From Alectryocaccobium sp964389285 (GTDB lineage: Bacteria; Bacillota; Clostridia; Lachnospirales; Lachnospiraceae): 64,000 nucleotides of DNA. Positions 17,487-24,929 of this stretch are shown one piece after another. Under the pieces are notes generated by a model, which worked only from the letters and a program-made list of their open reading frames with translations, was not told the origin of the DNA and did no database searches. The position numbers were made by a program, and so were the translations under genes. The DNA lies in NCBI GenBank assembly GCA_964389285.1, contig CAYMCZ010000012.1, positions 1 through 64,000 of the forward strand, written 5' to 3'. Every line of letters starts with the position of its first letter. Positions within the stretch are counted from its first letter, which is position 1.

Positions 17487-18335
17487 ATGAAATCACTTTT
17501 AAATGACCTAAAGAAAAGCAAATCAAAGTTTCTTGTAATCTTCATAATCGTATTTATAGGCGGTTATACATTCTTCTTTACGGCAGGCCTATGGATGAAC
17601 GATCCCGGCAGTGCAAGTGCCGTAACGCCGCTTAACAAGGTAGTTAAGTACCAAAACAGGGAAATAAGCATAATCAAGTGGGTCTATTCTAAAGACCAGA
17701 GCTTGATGGAGGTTATGCTTGATGTTACAAACACGGCCTTTGACGGTATTGATACATACGAATATTCGGCGATAGATTCAAACAAAAACCATCTTAGTGT
17801 TGAACCGATTATAGAAGCTGCTGACTTTGTTGTGCTGCATATATCTGATGTGCCGGATGATTTTAAAGAAATATCGCTTAGAATGCGGCTTCCGGAAGAT
17901 GCATCTGATAGCGAGTCTGTTTTAAAGCTTTATACAAACTTAAATGATGTAGAGGCGGCAGATGCCATTTCTGCGCGCTCAGAGGCCGAATATCGCGTTT
18001 TAAGGGTCGATACCATGATAAACCATTACGAGGATGAAATAAGCGCGTTAGAGGCTAATATAAGCGATTTTGAAGAAGATAAAAAGAACGCAAAAGATAC
18101 AATAAAAGAATTTGAAACTAATTATGAATATCTGACAGAAGAAGAAAAGAGCCGGACTGATGAACTTATCAGAAACGGCGAGCTTAAAATATCAGAGACA
18201 GACGAAAAAATAAAAAAAGCAAACGAAGAAATAGAAGAACTTAAAGAAAAGATAAAAAACGCGCACATGCTTAAAACAAAGTATGAAGATGTTGAAAAAG
18301 ATAATTCAGAAACTAAATCAGATGATAATAAATAA
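17487..18335 (+). CDS. Membrane-anchored coiled-coil T4SS accessory protein
   Basis: 282 residues: an N-terminal transmembrane helix (about 15-35), an extracytoplasmic beta-rich domain (about 50-155) and a long C-terminal coiled coil (about 170-275, EAEYRVLRVDTMINHYEDEI... EEIEELKEKIKNA). The topology resembles VirB8-like or channel-spanning adapters, but no family signature is certain. The tight position after the NlpC/P60-like gene (5-base gap) places it in the mating operon. Confidence 0.7.
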   Translation: MKSLLNDLKKSKSKFLVIFIIVFIGGYTFFFTAGLWMNDPGSASAVTPLNKVVKYQNREISIIKWVYSKDQSLMEVMLDVTNTAFDGIDTYEYSAIDSNKNHLSVEPIIEAADFVVLHISDVPDDFKEISLRMRLPEDASDSESVLKLYTNLNDVEAADAISARSEAEYRVLRVDTMINHYEDEISALEANISDFEEDKKNAKDTIKEFETNYEYLTEEEKSRTDELIRNGELKISETDEKIKKANEEIEELKEKIKNAHMLKTKYEDVEKDNSETKSDDNK

Positions 18336-18373
18336 ACTTCAATAAATAAAAAAAGAATATAGAGGAATCAGAA

Positions 18374-18691
18374 ATGTTTTTTAAAACAATGACAACGGGA
18401 ATCCTGCCGTTTTCACACGGAAAAAAGCTTCGCATAGGTTATGATGAATGGTTTTTTGCGTATGACACACAAAGAGAGGAGATTCTTTGCTGCCGCCAGC
18501 TTAGAAAGAACGAGATTAGATATTTAAACGAAATCGAAACGGTTTATTTTACAGATACTAAAACCCATGGTGACGGAAGCGGCGCAGGCGTACACTGCAT
18601 AGCGACGCAAAACGCAGAAGAGCTTATAGAAATGATAAAAGATTCACTTGTTAATAGTAAAGGCAGGCGTGATACCAATTATTACGAATAA
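18374..18691 (+). CDS. Hypothetical 105-residue cytoplasmic element protein
   Basis: A small soluble protein (FFKTMTTGILPFSHGKKLRIGYDEWFFAYD...) predicted to be beta-rich with a terminal helix. It begins after gaggaatcag and lies between the coiled-coil protein and the CpaE/TadZ-like protein. The segment EIETVYFTD resembles pleckstrin-like strand patterns, but that is speculative. Function unknown. Confidence 0.7.
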   Translation: MFFKTMTTGILPFSHGKKLRIGYDEWFFAYDTQREEILCCRQLRKNEIRYLNEIETVYFTDTKTHGDGSGAGVHCIATQNAEELIEMIKDSLVNSKGRRDTNYYE

Positions 18692-18716
18692 TAAGATTTA
18701 AAGGTTGGTGATAGAG

Positions 18717-19844
18717 ATGAAACTACTTTATATCGGAGCAGCCGAAAAAGGGCTGTGGTTTAAAGAAGAATCTAAAAAGTATTATCTTGACTATCAAAGC
18801 GTTGAGGAAGACACAAGGATAGAGCGGCAGATAAACGAAATATTAAGCATAAAAGATGTGAAATATATGGTTTTTCACATCGAGCAGTACGCTGATCCGG
18901 CAGATAGAATAGCGGAAGCGATTAAAAGAATCGCTGCGGTAAATAACGCAAAAGCGATTATATACGCTCCCGGTTATCCCGTTACAAGCGAAGTGATAGT
19001 ACAGCTACTGCGGTGTGATATCAGAAACTTTATCCTTGGATGGAACCTCTCAGAACAAAAAGACCAGCTTGGTAAGTGCATAAACGGCTACTATGACGTG
19101 CATGATATTGAGGGATTAGAGCTTATCGAGCTCGAAAAGAAAGAAGAAGAAAAAGAAAAAGTCCACTTTAAAAACGTGGCTGTTGTCGGATGTATGCCTC
19201 GGATAGGAACGACTACACAGGCATTGCAGATAGTTAAATATCTTATGCTTAACGGCTATAAGGCCTGCTATATCGAATTTAACAATCACGGATATGTGGA
19301 TGCCATCAAAGAATGGTTTGATGTGGACACTGACCCGGAGCTTGGCCGTGTAACCTATGGCAGCGTCGATATGTTTAATGACCTTACTAAGCTTAAGGCT
19401 GTATTAAAGCAAGGCTATGATTATTACGTTTATGATTATGGCGAAAGAAGCGATACCGGATTTAATAAAGTCTCGTTTTTAGAGCGAGACATCCAGATCT
19501 TTGTATGCGGCGGTAAGCCGTCTGAACTTAAATATACCGAAAAAGCGATAGAAAGTGCGTTTTATCACGATGCTTTATATGTGTTTTCATTCGTCCCGGA
19601 AAATGACGCTGAGGACATAAAAAACATAATGCGCTCAAAGAAAGATAAAACCTTTATTGCGCCTTTGTGCGCTGATCCGTTTGTGTATTCGAACTCGGAC
19701 ATCTACAAAGAGATGATACCGGTTGAAGATCTTACCGTGCCGGAAGAAGAATCCGAAAAGAAGAGTATCTTTAAAATGCCGGGGAAAATTTCAAAGTTTT
19801 CAAGAAAAGAAAAGGCGCAAAAACGGATAAAGAAAAAGGCGTAA
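18717..19844 (+). CDS. CpaE/TadZ-like MinD-superfamily protein with defective P-loop
   Basis: About 375 residues: an N-terminal pseudo-receiver-like domain (about 1-130) and a C-terminal MinD/ParA-like domain starting at VAVVGCMPRIGTTTQ. The arrangement fits CpaE/TadZ localisation factors. The P-loop position that should be GKT reads GTT: both the deviant ParA Lys and the signature Lys are absent, so ATP binding or hydrolysis is doubtful. The start at 18717 (ATG) is chosen over upstream TTG/GTG codons. It may position the mating apparatus at the membrane. Confidence 0.7.
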   Translation: MKLLYIGAAEKGLWFKEESKKYYLDYQSVEEDTRIERQINEILSIKDVKYMVFHIEQYADPADRIAEAIKRIAAVNNAKAIIYAPGYPVTSEVIVQLLRCDIRNFILGWNLSEQKDQLGKCINGYYDVHDIEGLELIELEKKEEEKEKVHFKNVAVVGCMPRIGTTTQALQIVKYLMLNGYKACYIEFNNHGYVDAIKEWFDVDTDPELGRVTYGSVDMFNDLTKLKAVLKQGYDYYVYDYGERSDTGFNKVSFLERDIQIFVCGGKPSELKYTEKAIESAFYHDALYVFSFVPENDAEDIKNIMRSKKDKTFIAPLCADPFVYSNSDIYKEMIPVEDLTVPEEESEKKSIFKMPGKISKFSRKEKAQKRIKKKA

Positions 19845-19862
19845 ACACAGAGGTATTAAAAC

Positions 19863-20162
19863 GTGAACAAATATAAAAAAACATTTCAGGTTGAAGAAAA
19901 AATAAAAGAACAAAAAGAGCAGGAAGAGCTTCATAAGAAATATGCCGATATAGATCCGGACGTGAAGATTATCGAAAAATCAAACATGGCAAAGTTCACG
20001 GTACGGATGGTAGGCAGGATAATTCAGATTATAGCTCAGATAGCTATTATCATTTTTGCAATCATAGGTGTGCTGTCTCTTATATATCCTGATACAAGGG
20101 CATCACTTATAGGCATTAAGGATGAAATAATTTTGCAGCTTAAAGCATTTTTACCGTTATAG
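19863..20162 (+). CDS. Small single-pass membrane protein
   Basis: A 99-residue protein starting at GTG with agaggt upstream. A charged N-terminal helix (about 1-40, KEQKEQEELHKKYADID) is followed by a hydrophobic helix (about 50-78). Its position after the CpaE/TadZ-like gene and before the replication genes suggests a membrane partner for the preceding protein. No family recognised. Confidence 0.7.
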   Translation: MNKYKKTFQVEEKIKEQKEQEELHKKYADIDPDVKIIEKSNMAKFTVRMVGRIIQIIAQIAIIIFAIIGVLSLIYPDTRASLIGIKDEIILQLKAFLPL

Positions 20163-20175
20163 GAGGAGTTAAAGC

Positions 20176-21045
20176 ATGGCAGTTTTCAGAATAGAAAAAA
20201 CAAACGATTATACAATCATGTCAAACCACCACTTCAAGAATCGTGAAATGTCGTTAAAAGCAAAGGGGCTGCTCTCGCTCATGCTCTCCTTGCCGGAGGA
20301 CTGGGATTATACGATGGCTGGACTGGCACTAATCAATAAAGATGGCGTGGATTCAATCAGAGAAGCATTAAGAGAACTGGAAAGGTTTGGATATGTAGAG
20401 CGAAAAAGAGCCAGAAACGAGGAAGGACACCTTAAAGGAACAGAGTATGTCATTCACGAAGCACCTATATTGGAAAAACCTATATTGGAAAAACCTATAT
20501 TGGAAAAACCTATATTGGAAAATCCAACATTGGAGAATCCAACATTGGAAAAACCTATATTGGAAAATCCAATATTGGATAATCCAACATTGGAAAAACC
20601 TACATTGGAAAATCCAACGCAATTAAATACTAATATATTAAATACTAATAATATTAATAACTTATCTAATCCTATCATATCCCATGATTTTTGGGAAAAA
20701 CAGATAAAAGCTAATATCGACTATGACTTTGTGATTTACGCAAATCCGATAGATAAGGATTTGATAGATGAGATAGTATCGATCATGTCTGATACCCTGC
20801 TGTCAAAGACAGAAAATGTCCGCATTGCCGGAGGGGAGTATCCGTATTCGCTGGTAAAGAAGCGTTTTTTATCGCTGGATTATTCGCACATCGAATACAT
20901 CATTAGGTGCCTTAGGGATAATGCCGGCAGCAACAAAATCAAAAACATCAAGCAATACATGAAAACAGTCATTTTTAATGCGCCGCTAACTATATCCTCT
21001 TACCATACGGCGTGGGTTAATTATGACCGTGTTCATGACGCATAA
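20176..21045 (+). CDS. Replication initiator-like protein (winged-helix N-terminus, DUF6017-like C-terminus)
   Basis: 289 residues. Residues 1-90 form a winged-helix RepA/DnaD-type DNA-binding domain (SLKAKGLLSLMLSLPEDWDYTMAGLA, REALRELERFGYVERKR). A central linker of ten P[IT]LE[KN]-type pentapeptides (about 97-147) follows, then a C-terminal domain similar to DUF6017 (VIYANPIDKDLIDEIVSIM ... KQYMKTVIFNAP). Proteins with this layout are annotated as replication initiators in Bacillota elements. The aggaggag site is strong. It heads the rep-parA-parB block, implying that the excised element replicates. Confidence 0.8.
   Translation: MAVFRIEKTNDYTIMSNHHFKNREMSLKAKGLLSLMLSLPEDWDYTMAGLALINKDGVDSIREALRELERFGYVERKRARNEEGHLKGTEYVIHEAPILEKPILEKPILEKPILENPTLENPTLEKPILENPILDNPTLEKPTLENPTQLNTNILNTNNINNLSNPIISHDFWEKQIKANIDYDFVIYANPIDKDLIDEIVSIMSDTLLSKTENVRIAGGEYPYSLVKKRFLSLDYSHIEYIIRCLRDNAGSNKIKNIKQYMKTVIFNAPLTISSYHTAWVNYDRVHDA
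20463..20620 (+). repeat. In-frame 15-bp minisatellite inside the replication initiator gene
   Basis: About ten tandem 15-bp units alternate between cctatattggaaaaa and ccaacattggaaaat types and encode pentapeptides PILEK, PILEN, PTLEN and PTLEK. Because the unit is a multiple of three, copy-number change keeps the frame. Both strands are free of stops here. The repeat could be a flexible linker, a set of iterons for the initiator, or both. Confidence 0.9.
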
Positions 21046-21070
21046 AAAAAGATAAGGGGAAAAAGGGATT

Positions 21071-21895
21071 ATGAAAAAAATAATATTTATCAACAACAAA
21101 GGCGGTGTGGGAAAAACCGCATCTGTCGTTAATGTCGCGCACATGCTGGCGACGGTACACAACAAAAAGGTTTTGGTGGTCGATCTGGATCCGCAGATGA
21201 ACACGACAACCATGTTTTTGTCGATTGATTTTTTAAAGCTGTTTACTGACCTTTATAAGGGTAAACAATCATTCGAGCAGGCATCCGTTGAGGACTTGCT
21301 TAAAAATCCTGAAATGGATGTACGAGAAGCGGTTTACAAAACAAGATATGAGAATCTGGATATCATCCCGGCGTTTCTGACGCTGTCTTATACAGAGGCT
21401 CAGATGATGTCTAAAGTTGACGGATTACAGCAATTCGTCCTTAAAAAGCATCTTGCAAAGATAGAAAATGATTATGATTATTGCGTCATTGATACATCTC
21501 CGTCATTATCGCTTATCAACGTAAACGGCCTTGTGGCTGCCGATGATGTATATATTCCGGTGACAACTGACGGCGGCTCGATGCTTGGCGTGGCGAATAC
21601 CGTAAACGTGATAAACAGAGTAAAAGAGTATGCGCCGCAGCTTAATCTTAAAGGCATGTTTTTTGCGAGGTTTGACAAGAAAAAGAACATCTCAATAACG
21701 ACCTGTGTTTTCCTAGCTAAATACTACGGAGATGTCATTCTTCCGCTCAAAATTCATCTAAGTAAAAACGTGGAAGAAGGAAGCATTTTTCAAAGGCCGC
21801 TTCTGGAGCTTGATCCAAAACAGAAAAACATCGTTACGCGGCAATACTTGCAGTTGACTGGGTATATTCTGATTCAGAATGATGATTTAAATTAA
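21071..21895 (+). CDS. parA: ParA-family partition ATPase
   Basis: 274 residues with an intact deviant Walker A, NNKGGVGKTAS (residues 8-18), Walker A' VVDLDPQMN and Walker B YCVIDTSPS. This is a Soj/ParA-type ATPase for plasmid or ICE segregation. It follows the initiator by 25 bases and precedes the ParB-like gene by 100 bases. Unlike the MinD-like protein at 18717, all catalytic lysines are present. Confidence 0.93.
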   Translation: MKKIIFINNKGGVGKTASVVNVAHMLATVHNKKVLVVDLDPQMNTTTMFLSIDFLKLFTDLYKGKQSFEQASVEDLLKNPEMDVREAVYKTRYENLDIIPAFLTLSYTEAQMMSKVDGLQQFVLKKHLAKIENDYDYCVIDTSPSLSLINVNGLVAADDVYIPVTTDGGSMLGVANTVNVINRVKEYAPQLNLKGMFFARFDKKKNISITTCVFLAKYYGDVILPLKIHLSKNVEEGSIFQRPLLELDPKQKNIVTRQYLQLTGYILIQNDDLN

Positions 21896-21976
21896 TATAA
21901 TAACATTGATTATACTTTCTATGCAAGAAAAATATTTTAAAAATTAAAAACCGTGGATATAAAAACACAAAATCAC

Positions 21977-22002
21977 CAGAAAGGAATCTTTAATAATGCA
22001 AA
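21977..22002 (+). repeat. Second copy of the 26-nt translation-initiation region
   Basis: Identical to 2922-2947 upstream of the adhesin. It contains the gaaagga ribosome-binding site, the spacer and the first codons ATGCAAAA. Identity of a noncoding leader between two unrelated genes 19 kb apart suggests shared control or recent copying. Confidence 0.8.
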
Positions 22003-23003
22003 ACAAATACAAAAAATTCTTAGCGGACGCAGACAAAATCAACATTGAAAAACCGAGTGACGAAAGCGGATCTCAGTCTATGGGCGCAGCTGTTGTTGAG
22101 GGGCTTTTAAACGAAAAATCCAGAAACTTTTCCGGGCGTATGGATATAGTTTATATATCACGCCGGGACATAGACATGAACGAAAAGAATTTTTATCAGA
22201 TTACGGATATAGCGACGCTTAAGCAATCCATTGAAACGATAGGACTTAAGCAGCCGCTTATTGTAAAGAAAATGCCGACCGGAAGATATAAGCTGCTTGC
22301 CGGAGAGAGACGGCTTACGGCGATTGATGAGCTGATAAATGAGGGCAAGTGGGGAACTGACATTCCTTGCATTATACAGGATTATGACAAGGTTAATCTT
22401 CCGCTATCTGACGAACTAAAAGAGATGTATGTCCTTATCACAACTAACAGGGAGCAAAGGACTTATACGGACGCTGATATCATGAATGAGATAAAGGAGC
22501 TTAAAAACATTTATTCTGCGCTGCGTGAAGCGGGCGTAGACAGCTTTTCCGTTGGAAAAGATGAAAATGGAAATGAGATAACGAAGAATATAAAGGGTGT
22601 GAAGACAAGAGAATTAATAGCTGAGGATTTAGGGATAAGTCAAGGTAAAGTTGGTGTTTATGAAAAAGTTGATAAAAAAGCGAGTGAAAGTATAAAGGAA
22701 GCTCTTAAAAATCAAGGTATAAGCATAATGGCGGCGGCTACAGCGGCAGATATGCCTAAAGAAGAACAGGATCAACTCGTAGATGAATACGCTGATACAG
22801 GTCAGAAAATACAACCACAGGATGTAGAAAGCTTTAAAAACAAAGATAAAGATAAAAGTATTAAAGAACCTGAGGTGCTGAATTTCGACAAAATCTTTTC
22901 TGACATCCAAAAGGATGTAAAAGAAAGGAACTGGCACAGGGCAAAATTCAACACAAATAAGTTGATGCGATATATCGAAGCTGCAAAGGTTCAGCTTCAA
23001 TGA
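21996..23003 (+). CDS. parB: ParB-like nuclease-fold partition protein
   Basis: 335 residues. The ParB N-terminal domain spans about 45-130, with QSIETIGLKQPLIVKK and the GERRLTA motif (LLAGERRLTAIDELI). A central HTH-like region follows (AEDLGISQGKVGVYEKV) and then an acidic linker with a C-terminal helical part. It is the DNA-binding partner of the preceding ParA. The hairpin array starts 3 bases after its stop, so the array is a candidate centromere, though its variable stems argue against simple sequence-specific binding. Confidence 0.9.
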   Translation: MQNKYKKFLADADKINIEKPSDESGSQSMGAAVVEGLLNEKSRNFSGRMDIVYISRRDIDMNEKNFYQITDIATLKQSIETIGLKQPLIVKKMPTGRYKLLAGERRLTAIDELINEGKWGTDIPCIIQDYDKVNLPLSDELKEMYVLITTNREQRTYTDADIMNEIKELKNIYSALREAGVDSFSVGKDENGNEITKNIKGVKTRELIAEDLGISQGKVGVYEKVDKKASESIKEALKNQGISIMAAATAADMPKEEQDQLVDEYADTGQKIQPQDVESFKNKDKDKSIKEPEVLNFDKIFSDIQKDVKERNWHRAKFNTNKLMRYIEAAKVQLQ

Positions 23004-23006
23004 TTT

Positions 23007-23701
23007 AGGTGACAAATTCGTCACCTTATCCGGGAGCAAGAATTTAGGTGACAAATTCGTCACCTTAGCCGGAGCAAGAATTCAGGTGACCAAAATGGCA
23101 CCTTGCCGGAGCAAGAATTCAGGTGACCAAAATGGCACCTTGCCGGAGCAAGAAATTAGGTGACAAATTCGTCACCTTATCCGGAAGCAAGAATTTAGGT
23201 GACCAAAATGGCACCTTGCCGGAGCAAAGATTTAGGTACCATTTCTGGTACCTTGCCGGAGCAAAGATTTAGGTACCATTTCTGGTACCTTGCCGGAGCA
23301 AAGATTCAGGTACCATTTCTGGTACCTTATCCGGAGCAAAGATTTAGGTACCATTTCTGGTACCTTGCCGGTGGCCGAGATTCAGGTACCATTTCTGGTA
23401 CCTTATCCGGAGCAAGAATTCAGGTACCATTTCTGGTACCTTGCCGGAGCAAGAATTCAGGTACCATTTCTGGTACCTCGCCGGAGCAAGAATTTAGGTA
23501 ACATTTTGGTTACCTTGCCGGGCTGAGAATTCAGGTGTCCAAAATGACACCTTGCCGGGCTGAGAATTTAGGTGTCCAAAATGACACCTTGCCGGGCTGA
23601 GAATTCAGGTGTCCAAAATGACACCTTGCCGGGCTGAGAATTTAGGTAACACTAGTGTTACCTTGCCGGCGACTGAGATTCAGGTATCAAATCTGATACC
23701 T
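23007..23701 (+). repeat. Array of 19 co-varying 20-nt hairpins at 37-39-bp spacing
   Basis: Hairpins start at 23007, 23046, 23084, 23121, 23158, 23197, 23234, 23271, 23308, 23346, 23384, 23422, 23459, 23496, 23533, 23570, 23607, 23644 and 23682. Every one is exactly 20 nt with aggt at the 5' side and acct at the 3' side. Inner stems differ by matching changes: aggtgac/gtcacct, aggtacca/tggtacct, aggtaac/gttacct, aggtgtc/gacacct, aggtatc/gatacct. The 17-19-nt linkers (ttgccggagcaagaattt type) often hold a second small hairpin such as ttgc-cgga-gcaa. The array fills the whole parB-to-next-gene interval, ending at the Shine-Dalgarno site of the next gene. Confidence 0.97.
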
Positions 23702-23729
23702 TGGCAGAGCCGGGAATTTAGGAGGACAA

Positions 23730-24023
23730 ATGAAGAAAGATAAAAAAAGAAAATGCCCTTTGTGTGAAGAGGGAAAAAGAGTCAGGAGCGATCCTGAATG
23801 GTTTTGGAGCGAAGAATTCGAGAACGGTTACTTACCAGCAGTTAGATGTTTAATGTGTGTTGATGCAGGACAAAACTTAAACATTGAACATCAGTTTATA
23901 AATGTAAAAATCGATGAAAAGGATTTACGCATACTAGAAGAAATAACATCGTCATTCAAAATTCAATATTGTCCGATATGCGGTAGAAAAATTGAATGGC
24001 GTGATAAAACACTTATAAAATAA
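23730..24023 (+). CDS. Zinc-ribbon protein upstream of the relaxase
   Basis: 97 residues with CPLCEEGK near the N-terminus, CLMC in the middle and CPICGRKIEW at the C-terminus, suggesting a zinc-binding fold. The aggagg site just upstream sits where the twentieth hairpin unit would begin. Next to a MobV relaxase, an accessory relaxosome role is possible, but no family is recognised. Confidence 0.75.
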   Translation: MKKDKKRKCPLCEEGKRVRSDPEWFWSEEFENGYLPAVRCLMCVDAGQNLNIEHQFINVKIDEKDLRILEEITSSFKIQYCPICGRKIEWRDKTLIK

Positions 24024-24051
24024 TTATTGCAATTGAGAGCGAGGTGATTAA

Positions 24052-24900
24052 TTGGCACATGTAAAAAAGTTTGTTCATAAAAAGGTGCGGAATGCAATTC
24101 GTCATAATCAGAGAAATATTGAAAGACCGAGTAATGAAGACATAGATAAGTCACTGAGTAATCTTAATTACACGCTACACCCAAAAAGAAAAGGCGGAGA
24201 TTATCATTACTATATGCAAAGAAAGCGAGAGCTTTACTGTTATGAAAGAGCAGATGTAATTACTTTGGCAGGATGGATTATTACGCTGCCGAAAGAACTT
24301 CGACAGCCGGAACAGCAAAACGAATTCTTTAAAGCTTGCTATGATTTTTTAGAGGATAGATACGGCGTAGAAAACGTGATCCAAGCAAGTGTTCATTACG
24401 ATGAGGGAAAAAGGGCTAAGGTTAAAGATGAGCATGGTAAATACGTCCGTGATGATAACGGAAAAATAAAAACTAAATTATTAGTAGGGCAGCCGCATTT
24501 GCATTTTTGTTTTATTCCGGTCGTAAAGATAGACCCGGATAAGATAAATCGAAAAGGCTCAAAAAGCGGAAAAAGATTCAGCTATCACGAGGAAATGTCT
24601 TATTACGACGAAAAGATATGCGCTAAAGAAGTCTTAACCAGACATGAATTAAGAACTTTTCACAGTGACCTTGCGGAATATCTGAAACGCAATAACATTG
24701 CAGGAGCTGTTATTACCGGAACAACAAAAGGCAAAGGTTATACTGTCGAACAGCTTAAAGAAAAAACTCAAATGCAGTTAGAGCTTGAAGAACTGAGACT
24801 ACAACTTAAAGAATTGACGATTGATAAAGAAAAAGGCTGGGGAGTCATTTTTAAAGAGTTAAAAAGAGAGCGTGAAAAAGAATTTGAGACAATACTTTAA
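24052..24900 (+). CDS. mobV: MobV-family relaxase (Mob/Pre)
   Basis: 282 residues. The N-terminal signature IRHNQRNIERPSNEDIDKSLSNLNY, the SVHYDEG motif (about residue 107) and the histidine motif PHLHFCFIP (about residue 150) match MobV/Pre relaxases, which nick oriT and lead the strand into the recipient. It starts at TTG with gaggtga 4 bases upstream. At 282 residues it is shorter than many MobV proteins but retains the catalytic part. The C-terminus contains LRLQLKELTIDKE, loosely like the cargo tail. oriT is expected close upstream, near the hairpin array. Confidence 0.9.
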   Translation: MAHVKKFVHKKVRNAIRHNQRNIERPSNEDIDKSLSNLNYTLHPKRKGGDYHYYMQRKRELYCYERADVITLAGWIITLPKELRQPEQQNEFFKACYDFLEDRYGVENVIQASVHYDEGKRAKVKDEHGKYVRDDNGKIKTKLLVGQPHLHFCFIPVVKIDPDKINRKGSKSGKRFSYHEEMSYYDEKICAKEVLTRHELRTFHSDLAEYLKRNNIAGAVITGTTKGKGYTVEQLKEKTQMQLELEELRLQLKELTIDKEKGWGVIFKELKREREKEFETIL

Positions 24901-24929
24901 AGAATTCAAATATTATATGGAGATTTAAA

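Noticed and set aside
20368..20678. Minus-strand frames opposite the initiator minisatellite
   Set aside because: They exist because the 15-bp repeat lacks stops on both strands; peptides are Phe/Cys or Phe/Ser/Asn repeats with no start signals.
23199..23526. Two overlapping open frames across the hairpin array (repeating YHFWYL-type peptides)
   Set aside because: They arise from the tandem repeat having few stops, have no ribosome-binding site, and change frame where unit lengths change (37/38/39).
23007..23701. CRISPR array
   Set aside because: Period is 37-39 bp, but there are no unique spacers; linkers are as conserved as the hairpins, and no cas genes are nearby.
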